8,499 nucleotides of DNA from Bacteroidetes bacterium HGW-Bacteroidetes-12 (GCA_002841035.1 PHDR01000105.1:1-8499); one strand, 5' to 3'. Counted from the stretch's first letter, positions 1 through 7,134 are shown. Numbers and translations are program-made. Notes: generated by a model from the sequence alone, not told the origin.

Positions 1-1179
1 GCCTGTACCAATATTGAAATTAACTGCAAAAGCAGACTGACCTGAAATTGGACAGGCATTATCTTGAGCTACAAAAGTAACCACAGAGCCTGAAAAACCA
101 CCAGTTCCTACCCAACAAAATGTTCCTGTTACTGGATTAGAACCTGTTTGAGTAAATGTAGCACCAGGCAACAAGGTTGTTCCGTTTTGGGTTACAAATA
201 AACTATCGGTTGTATTGATGTCATTAAAAACAACATCAAAACAAACATTATCGCCTATGCACATATCGATAGTATTTCCATTCAAACTAGCAGAACCACT
301 AAAGTTGGTTATTCCACCAGTTGGTGGTGCGGGCGGTATATTGCTACAATTAAGTACCATGATTTGATAATCATGATTTACATAACCAATTAAATTTCCA
401 AACGCATCATACGATTGAATTTGAATCGTTACCACAAAATTACCTGTTGTAGGTTGATTAAAAGTTAAACATCCAGTGGTTGGATCAAATGTTGTGTTTT
501 GTAAAGGACTTGTAACTGAATAAGGAGCTGGATGAGTAATTGGCACACCAGTTCCTCCTTGAGGAGAAACTAATGCATAATATAAACTATCGCCATCTAC
601 ATCAGCAGAGGTAACACAATAAGTTGATGTTTGACCAGCACACATATATGGAATAGGAGCAGAAGTTACTGTTGGGGAGTTGTTACACGGTGCTGTAAGT
701 GTGTTTAATTGAGTTTCAACATAAACATTATTGCTAGCTCCTCCATTCGTATTGGTTGAAGCATCTCTACAACATAAGTCAAAGTTAATCATCCAACTGT
801 TGCAGTTTGCAGGAAATGTGATAGTTGCTTGATAGGTGTACATCCAAATTCCTGGTTGGCTTGCAGGACCTCCGCTACAATTACTTATTAATACTGGGCA
901 TAACTGGTTTACATCAACAGGCGTTCCAACTTGAGTAAATGTTGGAATGATAGGATTGGTTAATCCGCAAGTATTACTAATGTTAAAATTACCAGCAGTC
1001 ATTGTAGCTGGGTGAAATCCTGGGCATACCCTAAAGAGAGTTAGTGTAAACGTATATTGTAACGGATTGTTTGGGTTACAAGTATAAGTAATATTTGCTC
1101 CTGGAATGTGTGATGCTGATACCGAATTTGCACTTAAAATAAAGAAAATTGCAATTAAACCTAATGTGATTTTTTTCAT
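1..1179 (-). CDS. Secreted Cys-rich surface protein, gliding/T9SS-associated type (N-terminal part, truncated by window edge)
   Basis: The frame is open from an ATG at 1177-1179 to the window edge, 393 codons with no stop, so the C-terminus is missing. Residues 1-22 (MKKITLGLIAIFFILSANSVSA) are a typical Sec signal peptide. The mature part begins SHIPGANITYTC, close to the SHIxGGxITYxC start of large Bacteroidota surface proteins that usually end in a gliding-associated (T9SS type B) C-terminal domain. I count about 17 cysteines, including a CC pair (FDLCCRDA), which suggests disulfide-bonded extracellular domains. Further right are DVDGDSLYYAL and PTTGCLTF stretches like those of beta-sandwich (PKD/cadherin-like) repeats. 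Expected location is the cell surface or outside the cell. The family is inferred from recalled sequence style; the sorting domain that would prove T9SS export lies outside the window. A weak TCTATTTG box at 1207-1214 could be its -7 element. Confidence 0.8.
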   Translation of the reverse strand, partial: MKKITLGLIAIFFILSANSVSASHIPGANITYTCNPNNPLQYTFTLTLFRVCPGFHPATMTAGNFNISNTCGLTNPIIPTFTQVGTPVDVNQLCPVLISNCSGGPASQPGIWMYTYQATITFPANCNSWMINFDLCCRDASTNTNGGASNNVYVETQLNTLTAPCNNSPTVTSAPIPYMCAGQTSTYCVTSADVDGDSLYYALVSPQGGTGVPITHPAPYSVTSPLQNTTFDPTTGCLTFNQPTTGNFVVTIQIQSYDAFGNLIGYVNHDYQIMVLNCSNIPPAPPTGGITNFSGSASLNGNTIDMCIGDNVCFDVVFNDINTTDSLFVTQNGTTLLPGATFTQTGSNPVTGTFCWVGTGGFSGSVVTFVAQDNACPISGQSAFAVNFNIGTG

Positions 1180-1415
1180 AAAATAAATTTTAAATTATAT
1201 AATAGCCAAATAGACGCAATAATTTAATTATGGTTTCATAGTTAAAAAATTTTAACAAAACTATATAATTTTTAACCAAAAGATTGAATTAATTTGATTT
1301 AAAAGACGAATATGCTAATTCTAAGGGTTAAATAAGTGTTTTATATTGCTGAAGTTTTTATCAAAATTTTATCAAGAAGTTGCATATTCTTCAGTCTATA
1401 AATAAAAAACATACT

Positions 1416-1423
1416 TAACTTTG
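1416..1423 (+). promoter_or_regulatory. Candidate -7 box for the nfu gene
   Basis: TAACTTTG matches the Bacteroidota -7 consensus TAnnTTTG in all fixed positions and ends 19 bases before the ATG at 1443. I find no convincing TTTG -33 element 19-21 bases upstream, so the call rests on the -7 box and its position. Confidence 0.5.
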
Positions 1424-1442
1424 TGAGATAAAAATAATTATT

Positions 1443-2081
1443 ATGACAACTAAAACAATTTCTCCTTATACTTTTTATGCTGAAATGACTCCAAATCCAA
1501 ACACGATGAAGTTTGTTTCTAACCGATGGTTAATTACGGATGAAAAAACGTATGAAATTTTAGCAAATCAACGTGTAGGTAGTCCATCTCCTTTGGCAGA
1601 AAAACTATTTAATTTTCCATTTATAAATGGTGTTTTTATAGCTTCTAACTTTGTAACTATTACTAAAAGTGAAGCAATTGAATGGCAAGATGTGGTAATG
1701 GAGTTGCGTGATTTTATTACGGAATACATGAATAGTGAAGGAGGGATAATAATTAAAAGTGAATTTTTAAATCAAGAAGAAATTACTTCAGAAACTGAAC
1801 CTAAACAAACATTGACTACTGAAGCTAAATTACCAAAAAAAGAGTTTTCTGATTTTGAAATAAAAATAAAAGATATTTTGGATGAATACATTCGTCCTGC
1901 GGTTGAAAATGATGGTGGCGCAATTGAATTAGATTCTTATGAAAATGGAGTTGTGAAAGTGATTTTAAAAGGATCTTGTAGTGGTTGCCCTTCTTCCACA
2001 ATGACATTGAAAGCGGGAATTGAGCAATTACTTAAAAATATGCTGCCCGAAATTCAAGAAGTAGAAGCTATTAATGGGTAA
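1443..2081 (+). CDS. Nfu-type iron-sulfur cluster scaffold/carrier protein (NifU family)
   Basis: This 212-residue cytoplasmic protein has two recognisable domains. Residues about 8-105 are an Nfu N-terminal domain (start YTFYAEMTPNPNTMKF, with SPLAEKLFNFPFINGVFI further on). A Glu/Lys/Thr-rich linker covers about 106-134. Residues about 138-207 are the NifU-like C-terminal domain, with RPAVENDGGAIEL and the CSGC motif at C179 and C182. That CxxC pair binds a [4Fe-4S] cluster between two subunits, which is then passed to client apoproteins. This domain order and length are usual for Bacteroidota and for mitochondrial-type Nfu proteins. The start follows a good -7 box, and upstream there is no ribosome-binding site of Shine-Dalgarno type, as is common in this phylum. 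No suf genes are next to it, so it looks monocistronic. The family call is firm; the exact clients are unknown. Confidence 0.95.
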   Translation: MTTKTISPYTFYAEMTPNPNTMKFVSNRWLITDEKTYEILANQRVGSPSPLAEKLFNFPFINGVFIASNFVTITKSEAIEWQDVVMELRDFITEYMNSEGGIIIKSEFLNQEEITSETEPKQTLTTEAKLPKKEFSDFEIKIKDILDEYIRPAVENDGGAIELDSYENGVVKVILKGSCSGCPSSTMTLKAGIEQLLKNMLPEIQEVEAING

Positions 2082-2100
2082 GATTGTTAGCTCCACCCAA

Positions 2101-2121
2101 CCTCCTCAAAGGGGAGGGGTT
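2101..2121 (+). terminator. G-rich hairpin, probable terminator between convergent nfu and dehydrogenase genes
   Basis: CCTCCTC at 2101-2107 pairs with GGGGAGG at 2111-2117 (7 bp including one G-T wobble) around an AAA loop, followed by GG and TTTT. It lies 20 bases after the nfu stop in the gap between two converging genes. The T run is short, so termination may be modest. Its style (CCTCC-loop-GGAGG followed by TTTTAAA) resembles short intergenic elements I recall as repeated in some Bacteroidota genomes; copy number cannot be seen here. Confidence 0.5.
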
Positions 2122-2140
2122 TTAAACGCTCAAAGCAAAA

Positions 2141-2165
2141 GTTAATTGTTATTCGTTAATTGTTA
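2141..2165. repeat. Short direct repeat in intergenic spacer
   Basis: GTTAATTGTTA occurs at 2141-2151 and again at 2155-2165, separated by TTC. The spacer is AT-rich, and no function is apparent. Confidence 0.4.
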
Positions 2166-2200
2166 AACTTCCGTATTCTGTATTCAAACCTCCAACTATT

Positions 2201-2992
2201 TTACAAACTTTTAGTCCTTCCCCCATCCACAGGAAGATTTATTCCGCTAATATAAGCCGCAGCAGGAGATGCTAAGAAAGCAACTGCATTGGCAATTTCC
2301 TCGGGTTTGCCAATGCGTTTCAAAGGAACTTCGTTTGCCATGTTTTGAGCCAATTCATTGATTGAATGTCCTGTTTTTTCTGCCTTATTTTCAATAATAG
2401 ATTTTAATCGAACAGTATCGGTAGCACCAGGTAACACATTATTTACCGTAATACCATATTGACCTAACTCATTGGCTAAGGTTTTACTCCAATTGGCAAC
2501 CGCTCCTCGAATGGTATTTGAAACTCCAAGCCCATTGAGCGGTTGTTTCACAGAAGTAGAAATAATATTAATTATTCTTCCGTAGCCACTTTTTTTCATT
2601 CCTTCTTTTGTAGCTTGTACCAAAATATGATTACATATTAAATGATTGGAAAATGTTTGAGTAAACTCTTCGATTTTAGCATCTTCAATTGGTCCACCAG
2701 CAGGTCCGCCAGTGTTATTAATTAAAATATGTATGGTTTTATTTTGTTGTTGAATATACTTTTCTATGGTATCTTTTAATTGTGTTGGATTTGAAAAATC
2801 GGCAACCAAAAAATTATGTTGTTGCCCATTTACAGTAACTAATTCTTTAACAGTTTGTTCAAGTTTTTCTTTGTTTCGAGCAATAAGCGTTATGTTTGCT
2901 CCTAAACTTGCCAATTCAACAGCTATTGCTTTTCCAATGCCTTGTGTGCTTCCACAAACAAAAGCATTTTTGTTTTTTAAACTTAAATCCAT
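2201..2992 (-). CDS. Short-chain dehydrogenase/reductase-like protein (SDR) with an altered active site
   Basis: The 263-residue length and Rossmann-fold layout are those of classical SDRs. Cofactor-side motifs are present: GSTQGIG at 14-20 (the Gly-rich loop), D65 in VADF, and NNTGG at 92-96. The stretch IINIISTS at 140-147 covers the strand that carries the catalytic Ser, and ITVNNVLPGATDT (181-193) plus ISGINLPVDGG (249-258) are the usual late motifs. The catalytic YxxxK is not present: the aligned residues are S158 and R162 (SNTIR). This fits a subgroup of 3-oxoacyl-ACP-reductase-like SDRs known for an imperfect catalytic tetrad, so the substrate and even the activity are uncertain. It is cytoplasmic, and no pathway neighbour gives a clue. 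It is transcribed divergently from the gldH-like gene across 115 bases, with a perfect -7 box at 3017-3024. Confidence 0.9.
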   Translation of the reverse strand: MDLSLKNKNAFVCGSTQGIGKAIAVELASLGANITLIARNKEKLEQTVKELVTVNGQQHNFLVADFSNPTQLKDTIEKYIQQQNKTIHILINNTGGPAGGPIEDAKIEEFTQTFSNHLICNHILVQATKEGMKKSGYGRIINIISTSVKQPLNGLGVSNTIRGAVANWSKTLANELGQYGITVNNVLPGATDTVRLKSIIENKAEKTGHSINELAQNMANEVPLKRIGKPEEIANAVAFLASPAAAYISGINLPVDGGRTKSL

Positions 2993-3016
2993 AATTAATA
3001 AATTATATTAGTGCGG

Positions 3017-3024
3017 CAAAATTA
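3017..3024 (-). promoter_or_regulatory. Candidate -7 box for the SDR gene
   Basis: Read on the minus strand, TAATTTTG fits TAnnTTTG exactly and lies 24 bases upstream of the ATG that begins at 2992. The expected -33 TTTG is not evident. Confidence 0.5.
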
Positions 3025-3056
3025 CTCTTTTTTTAGAAGGATAAAAGGAGTGAAAT

Positions 3057-3088
3057 TTTGCTTTATTTTATATTTTATCGTATTTTAG
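3057..3088 (+). promoter_or_regulatory. Candidate promoter of the gldH-like gene
   Basis: TTTG at 3057-3060 is followed after exactly 20 bases by TATTTTAG at 3081-3088. This matches the Bacteroidota pattern TTTG-N19-21-TAnnTTTG with one mismatch in the -7 box. The ATG at 3108 follows 19 bases later, giving a very short leader. It suggests the gene is, or recently was, expressed. Confidence 0.5.
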
Positions 3089-3107
3089 CAAACAAAAATT
3101 AAAAATT

Positions 3108-3575
3108 ATGAAAAAGCAACTTATTTTATTAGCAATTATTTCAAGCTTTATGGCTTGCCAACCCGAAGGTAGAGTTTTTATTGAACACCAAGATTTATCT
3201 CCTGAAGTGGAATGGTTGAAAAAAGACAAACGCACTTTTAAAGTTGCTATTGAAGATGCAGTACAAGTGTATAATTTCATGTTAACTTTTAGATATGCCA
3301 ATGGGTATCAATACTGAACAGCTATGTTAAAAATAACTGAAACGAGTCCAAGTGGGAAGGAATCTGTAAATGAATATGAATTGAAAATTAGAGATGAAAA
3401 AGGTAATTATTTAGGAGATCCTGGCTACGACATTATTGATAGCGAACACTTGGTTGAACCTAATAAAAAATATGAAGAGACAGGAACATATACCTACGTT
3501 ATTGAACACATTATGCCTAATGACCCACTGAATTTTGCCATGGAAGTTGGAATTATTGTAGATAAAGTAAAATAA
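3108..3575 (+). pseudogene. gldH: GldH-like gliding motility lipoprotein gene interrupted by an in-frame TGA
   Basis: Two open stretches, 3108-3314 (69 residues) and 3324-3572 (83 residues), lie in the same frame and are separated only by TGA (3315-3317), ACA and GCT. Read through, they give 155 codons, the usual GldH length. The first part has a lipoprotein signal peptide ending SSFMAC with the lipidated Cys at 17, then VEWLKKDKRTFKVAI and YNFMLTFRYANGYQY. The second part has ITETSPSGK, YELKIRDEKGNYLG and the C-terminal MPNDPLNFAMEVGIIVDK. This order fits GldH, a lipoprotein needed for gliding and linked to T9SS function. Because the break is a single stop and not a frameshift, it may be a recent nonsense mutation, a sequencing error or a read-through codon. 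An ATG at 3324 could allow re-initiation, but that product would lack the signal peptide. The family call is from recalled motifs. The gene could also be a divergent second copy. Confidence 0.75.
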
Positions 3576-3610
3576 ATGTTTGTGAAGACACAATAAAGGC
3601 TAAAAAATAA

Positions 3611-3650
3611 AAAAAAGAAGGGGCTTTAATATTAAAGCCCCTTCTTTTTT
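3611..3650. terminator. Perfect 40-bp palindrome, bidirectional terminator
   Basis: AAAAAAGAAGGGGCTTTAAT (3611-3630) is followed directly by its exact reverse complement (3631-3650). Either strand gives a hairpin with a GGGGC/GCCCC core and a TTTTTT tail, so it can serve both the gldH-like gene coming from the left and the M3 peptidase gene coming from the right. It overlaps the first two bases of the peptidase stop codon complement (3649-3651), so the peptidase mRNA folds into the terminator right at its stop. Confidence 0.9.
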
Positions 3651-5679
3651 ATGACAACAACCCAGCTCTTTTTAGTAAAGCAGTATTATCAGGTTTTTTT
3701 CCTCTAAATTTTTCATACAACTTCATTGGATGTTCACTTCCTCCTTTAGATAGGATAAATTCTTGGAACTTTTTACCTACTTCTCGATTAAAAATTCCTT
3801 TTTCAGCAAAAAATTCAAAAGCATCTGCGTCTAGCACTTCAGCCCATTTATAAGAATAATAACCTGCTGAATATCCTCCTTGAAAAATATGTGCAAAAGA
3901 AGTGCTGAAACAAACTCCTTCTACTTTTGGATAAATACGAGTAGAATCGGTTGCTTTAGTTTCAAAAGTAATTACATCATCAATTTGAGAGGGATTAGTG
4001 GTGTGCCAAGTCATATCCAATATTCCAAAATTAAGTTGACGAACAATGGCTGTTGCTTCCATGAAATTGGCTGAGGCTTTAATTTTATCAACCAACTCCA
4101 TCGGAATAACTTTGTTAGTTTGGTAGTGGTGAGCAAACAATTCCAACGCTTCTTTTTCATAGCACCAATTTTCTAATAATTGAGAGGGTAATTCTACAAA
4201 ATCCCGATATACACTTGTGCCAGAAAGACTAGGATAAGTTGTGTTGGCTAACATTCCGTGTAGTGCGTGACCAAACTCATGGAACAATGTTGTTACCTCA
4301 TTGAAGGTTAGTAATGAAGGTTTTGTTTTGGTTGGTTTTGTGAAATTACATACATTAATAATGTGTGGGCGTTGGTTTATCCCATTTTTTATGTATTGAC
4401 TGTTGAATGAAGTCATCCACGCACCATTTCTTTTTCCTTCTCTTGGAAAATAATCACCATAGAAAATAGCCACTAATTCATGGTCTTCATTGGTTACTTT
4501 ATAGGTTTTAACATCTTCATGATATTTATCGATATCAAAAATTTCGGTAAAATTCAATCCATACAACCGATTCGCAACGATAAAAGCTCCTTGTATAACA
4601 TTTTCTAATTTAAAATAAGGCTTTAGTTGTTCATCATCCAATTGAAACTGCTTTTGTTTTAGTTTTTCAGCATAATAAGCACTGTCCCAACTTTCTAATT
4701 TTTCAGGACCACCAATGGATTTAGAAAAAGCACAAAGCTCGTTGTATTCTTTAATAGCAATAGGTTTTGCTTTAGATAACAAGTCTTCTAAAAAATTTGT
4801 TACAATTTTAGGAGAAGTTGCCATTTGCTCTTCCAAAACAAAACTAGCATGAGATTCATACCCTAATAGGTTGGCTCTTTCGTGTCGAAGTTTGGCAATT
4901 TGAAGTACGTTTTCTTTATTGTCAAAATTATTGTTATTGCATCCTTTTGACCCTGATGCTTTTGCAAGTTGCTGTCTTAATTCACGATTATCCGAATAAG
5001 TCATAAAAGGAATGTAGCTTGGCATAGCTAAGGTAAACAACCATCCTTCTTTGTTTTTTTGCTCTGCCGAAATTTTTGCAGCTTCAACTACACCTTCGGG
5101 CAAACCACTCAACTCTTTTTCATTGGTTAAAAGTAGTTCGTAATTATTAATTTCAGCTAATACATTTTCTCCAAAATTGAGTGAAAGTTCAGAAAGTTTT
5201 TTATCTATTTCTCTGAGTTTTGCTTTATCTCCATCATTTAAGTTTGCTCCATTTCGTACAAAACTTTTGTAGGTTTTGTCTAACAACATTTCTTGCTCAG
5301 GAGTGAGTTTTAGGGTTGATTTAGTGTCATAAATGATTTTTATTTTTGCAAAAAGCTCTTGATTTAGTCCTACATCATTACTAAATTCAGAAAGCAAAGG
5401 AGATATTTCTTTTGCAATTTTTTGAATTTCTTCAGATGTTTCAGCGGAGTTTAGGTTGAAAAAAATATGAGAAATGGTTTCTAATAATTCCCCACTAAAA
5501 TCTAAAGCAACCAACGTGTTTTCAAAAGTTGGAGCTGCTTGATTGGTCACTATTTCATCAATTTCTTTTTTTGCTAAAGCGATTGCTGTTTCAAAAGCAG
5601 GTTTAAAATGTTCGTTTTTGATTTTATTAAAAGGAGGCGTACTAAAAGGAGTGTTAAATTTTTCTAATAATGGATTCAT
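3649..5679 (-). CDS. M3 family zinc metallopeptidase (oligopeptidase A / peptidyl-dipeptidase Dcp type)
   Basis: The 676-residue protein is full length for bacterial M3 peptidases. The zinc site is complete: HEFGH at 467-471 gives H467, E468 (catalytic) and H471, and the third ligand is E496 in FVELPSQ, 29 residues after the first His as in Dcp. Residues 597-610 (HIFQGGYSAGYYSY) form the His/Tyr-rich substrate-binding loop. The N-terminal half is helical (NPLLEKFNTPFSTPPF start, ENTLVALD at 53-60), as expected for the channel-shaped fold. No signal peptide is present, so it probably degrades short peptides in the cytoplasm. Whether it removes dipeptides (Dcp) or cuts internally (OpdA) cannot be decided by eye; the opening resembles Dcp-like members. 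It has its own good promoter at 5707-5738 and lies 75 bases after the metallophosphoesterase gene. Confidence 0.95.
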   Translation of the reverse strand: MNPLLEKFNTPFSTPPFNKIKNEHFKPAFETAIALAKKEIDEIVTNQAAPTFENTLVALDFSGELLETISHIFFNLNSAETSEEIQKIAKEISPLLSEFSNDVGLNQELFAKIKIIYDTKSTLKLTPEQEMLLDKTYKSFVRNGANLNDGDKAKLREIDKKLSELSLNFGENVLAEINNYELLLTNEKELSGLPEGVVEAAKISAEQKNKEGWLFTLAMPSYIPFMTYSDNRELRQQLAKASGSKGCNNNNFDNKENVLQIAKLRHERANLLGYESHASFVLEEQMATSPKIVTNFLEDLLSKAKPIAIKEYNELCAFSKSIGGPEKLESWDSAYYAEKLKQKQFQLDDEQLKPYFKLENVIQGAFIVANRLYGLNFTEIFDIDKYHEDVKTYKVTNEDHELVAIFYGDYFPREGKRNGAWMTSFNSQYIKNGINQRPHIINVCNFTKPTKTKPSLLTFNEVTTLFHEFGHALHGMLANTTYPSLSGTSVYRDFVELPSQLLENWCYEKEALELFAHHYQTNKVIPMELVDKIKASANFMEATAIVRQLNFGILDMTWHTTNPSQIDDVITFETKATDSTRIYPKVEGVCFSTSFAHIFQGGYSAGYYSYKWAEVLDADAFEFFAEKGIFNREVGKKFQEFILSKGGSEHPMKLYEKFRGKKPDNTALLKRAGLLS

Positions 5680-5706
5680 GATGTCTTTTTCTTAATTAAA
5701 TTTAGG

Positions 5707-5738
5707 CAAAATTAACCAAATATAATACGTTAATCAAG
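5707..5738 (-). promoter_or_regulatory. Candidate promoter of the M3 peptidase gene
   Basis: On the minus strand CTTG (5738-5735) is followed after exactly 20 bases by TAATTTTG (5714-5707). The -7 box is a perfect TAnnTTTG match, and the -33 box matches three of four bases. The box ends 27 bases before the ATG. This is the best-formed promoter in the window. Confidence 0.6.
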
Positions 5739-5754
5739 GTGTAAACGACACATA

Positions 5755-6243
5755 TTATCCTAATTCTATCACTTCTAAATCTTTAATTTCTTTTTTATCT
5801 ATTGAAAATCGAATAATTGTTTTTACTTTATGGAATCCTTGGTTTCCGGCAGCTCCTGGGTTAATGTGCAGCAAATTAAGTTTTTGGTCATACATTACTT
5901 TTAATATATGCGAATGTCCAGTTATAAATAAATCAGGAGGATTTTTTCTAATTTCTTCTTTCACATCTAAGCTGTATCTATTTGGATATCCCCCAATATG
6001 GGTAAGCCAAACATCTACTTCTTCGCATTTGAAACGAAGGTTTTTTGGGAAAATGTTTCTAATTTCTTGTCCATCAATGTTGCCATAAACCCCTTTTAAT
6101 GGTTTCATTTTTTCTAATTCTTCAATCACCTCCAAACTCCCAACATCGCCAATATGCCAAATTTCATCGCAAGAACTAAAGAATTTTTCTACATTGGAAG
6201 GTAAAAATCCATGCGTGTCAGAGATAAGACCAATACGTTTCAT
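5755..6243 (-). CDS. YfcE/MJ0936-type metallophosphoesterase
   Basis: This 162-residue cytoplasmic protein shows the full set of calcineurin-like phosphoesterase motifs: D9 and H11 in ISDTHG, GD at 32-33, GNID at 54-57, H82 in LTHIGG, and GHSH at 109-112, followed by the NPGAAG turn at 128-133. These residues hold two metal ions and would hydrolyse a phosphodiester. Small family members act on model substrates, and their physiological substrate is usually unknown. The length is typical and all metal-binding positions are present. It lies upstream of the M3 peptidase on the same strand with a 75-base gap, but that gap holds a separate promoter, so co-transcription is optional. A TATTTTAG sequence at 6309-6316 (minus) could be a weak -7 box. 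Confidence 0.92.
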   Translation of the reverse strand: MKRIGLISDTHGFLPSNVEKFFSSCDEIWHIGDVGSLEVIEELEKMKPLKGVYGNIDGQEIRNIFPKNLRFKCEEVDVWLTHIGGYPNRYSLDVKEEIRKNPPDLFITGHSHILKVMYDQKLNLLHINPGAAGNQGFHKVKTIIRFSIDKKEIKDLEVIELG

Positions 6244-6352
6244 AAGTACATTTTTTCTATTTTTCAGATTATGAAATTAAAGAATTAATTAGTTTTACCA
6301 CTGATATACTAAAATAGTTTAATAGGAGTTATTACATAAAAAAAAATTAATC

Positions 6353-7114
6353 ATGAAAAACGTACACATTTTAACAGCAATTACATTTTTATTTTTGAGT
6401 AGTGTTTTAACTGCACAAGAATCAACGGACACACTAAAATCAAGAGAAGGAGATTGGGGGGTGGTGTTAAATTTAACAGGATTTATTGACAACATATCGT
6501 TGGGTACTCAAAAAGATGTGAATAATAATAATAACATATTAGTGAAGCATCATTTAACAGATGATAAAGTGCTTCGATTAGGATTAGGACTTACATCCAT
6601 AAGAAACAATAACTTTAAAGCCGATAGTATTTCTCTGTCATCTGGCAATAGAGCTTGGAGAGAGGTAGATTCAATTGAAACTCGCTTTGATTTTTCGTTG
6701 GCAGTCGGATATGAAATGCACTTTAAAGGAACAAAAAGGTTAGACCCTTATTTGGGAGCAGAATTAGTTATAGGTCGAATTGGAAATACAAAAATTAATG
6801 CTTCAACAAACATAACAGATAAATTAGGTACTCAAAAAATTCAACGAATTATACAACAAGATGGTGGTTTTGCTTTTGGTATAAATTTAGTTTCTGGATT
6901 TAACCTATTTGTTTTAGAACGCTTGAGCATTGGTGCTGAAGTGAATTTAGGTTATTTGTTTTCTAATGCTGGTGGAGATCAGAGCGAAAGTTTGGTAGAT
7001 ACACCTGTAAGTGGTACTCAAATTTCTTCATTTAGTAATTCAAAAAATGGTGTTTCGAGAAGAGGTTTTGATGTAAATTCTTCGGCAGGGTTATTACTTT
7101 CTTATTATTTTTAA
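6353..7114 (+). CDS. Predicted outer-membrane beta-barrel protein
   Basis: The 253-residue protein begins with a Sec signal peptide (MKNVHILTAI then TFLFLSSVLTAQ, cleavage near 20-22). The mature part is a run of alternating hydrophobic/polar strands rich in Gly and aromatic residues: VVLNLTGFIDNISLG (37-51), VLRLGLGLTSIR (73-84), FDFSLAVGYEMHF (112-124), LDPYLGAELVIGRIG (130-144), FAFGINLVSGFNLFV (173-187) and LSIGAEVNLGYLF (191-203). It ends LLLSYYF, with the terminal Phe typical of barrels inserted by the BAM complex. The LDPYLGAEL stretch is usual for small Bacteroidota outer-membrane barrels of unknown function. An (AAT)4-AAC run at 6521-6535 encodes NNNNN in a predicted loop. The gene is followed by a strong terminator, and I cannot assign a specific role. 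Confidence 0.8.
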   Translation: MKNVHILTAITFLFLSSVLTAQESTDTLKSREGDWGVVLNLTGFIDNISLGTQKDVNNNNNILVKHHLTDDKVLRLGLGLTSIRNNNFKADSISLSSGNRAWREVDSIETRFDFSLAVGYEMHFKGTKRLDPYLGAELVIGRIGNTKINASTNITDKLGTQKIQRIIQQDGGFAFGINLVSGFNLFVLERLSIGAEVNLGYLFSNAGGDQSESLVDTPVSGTQISSFSNSKNGVSRRGFDVNSSAGLLLSYYF

Positions 7115-7134
7115 ACGTGTAAAAAAATGACTAT

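Noticed and set aside
1241..1256. GTTAAAA-AA-TTTTAAC inverted repeat, a possible operator in the divergent spacer
   Set aside because: The spacer is so AT-rich that a 7-bp A/T arm is expected by chance, and it is not placed over a recognisable promoter.
2766..3011. Open frame of 81 codons on the plus strand
   Set aside because: It lies wholly opposite the SDR gene, whose motifs are clear, and its composition is that of an antisense shadow.
3068..3301. Open frame of 77 codons on the minus strand
   Set aside because: It is antisense to the gldH-like reading frame, which has a lipoprotein signal and family motifs; nothing recognisable in this one.
3880..4074. Open frame of 64 codons on the plus strand
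   Set aside because: It lies inside the M3 peptidase gene on the opposite strand; no motif or promoter supports it.
5864..6088. Open frame of 74 codons on the plus strand
   Set aside because: It is antisense to the metallophosphoesterase, whose metal-binding motifs all fall in this stretch.
6521..6535. AAT triplet run, a possible phase-variable microsatellite
   Set aside because: It is a short in-frame trinucleotide run; length changes would add or drop Asn but not switch the gene off.
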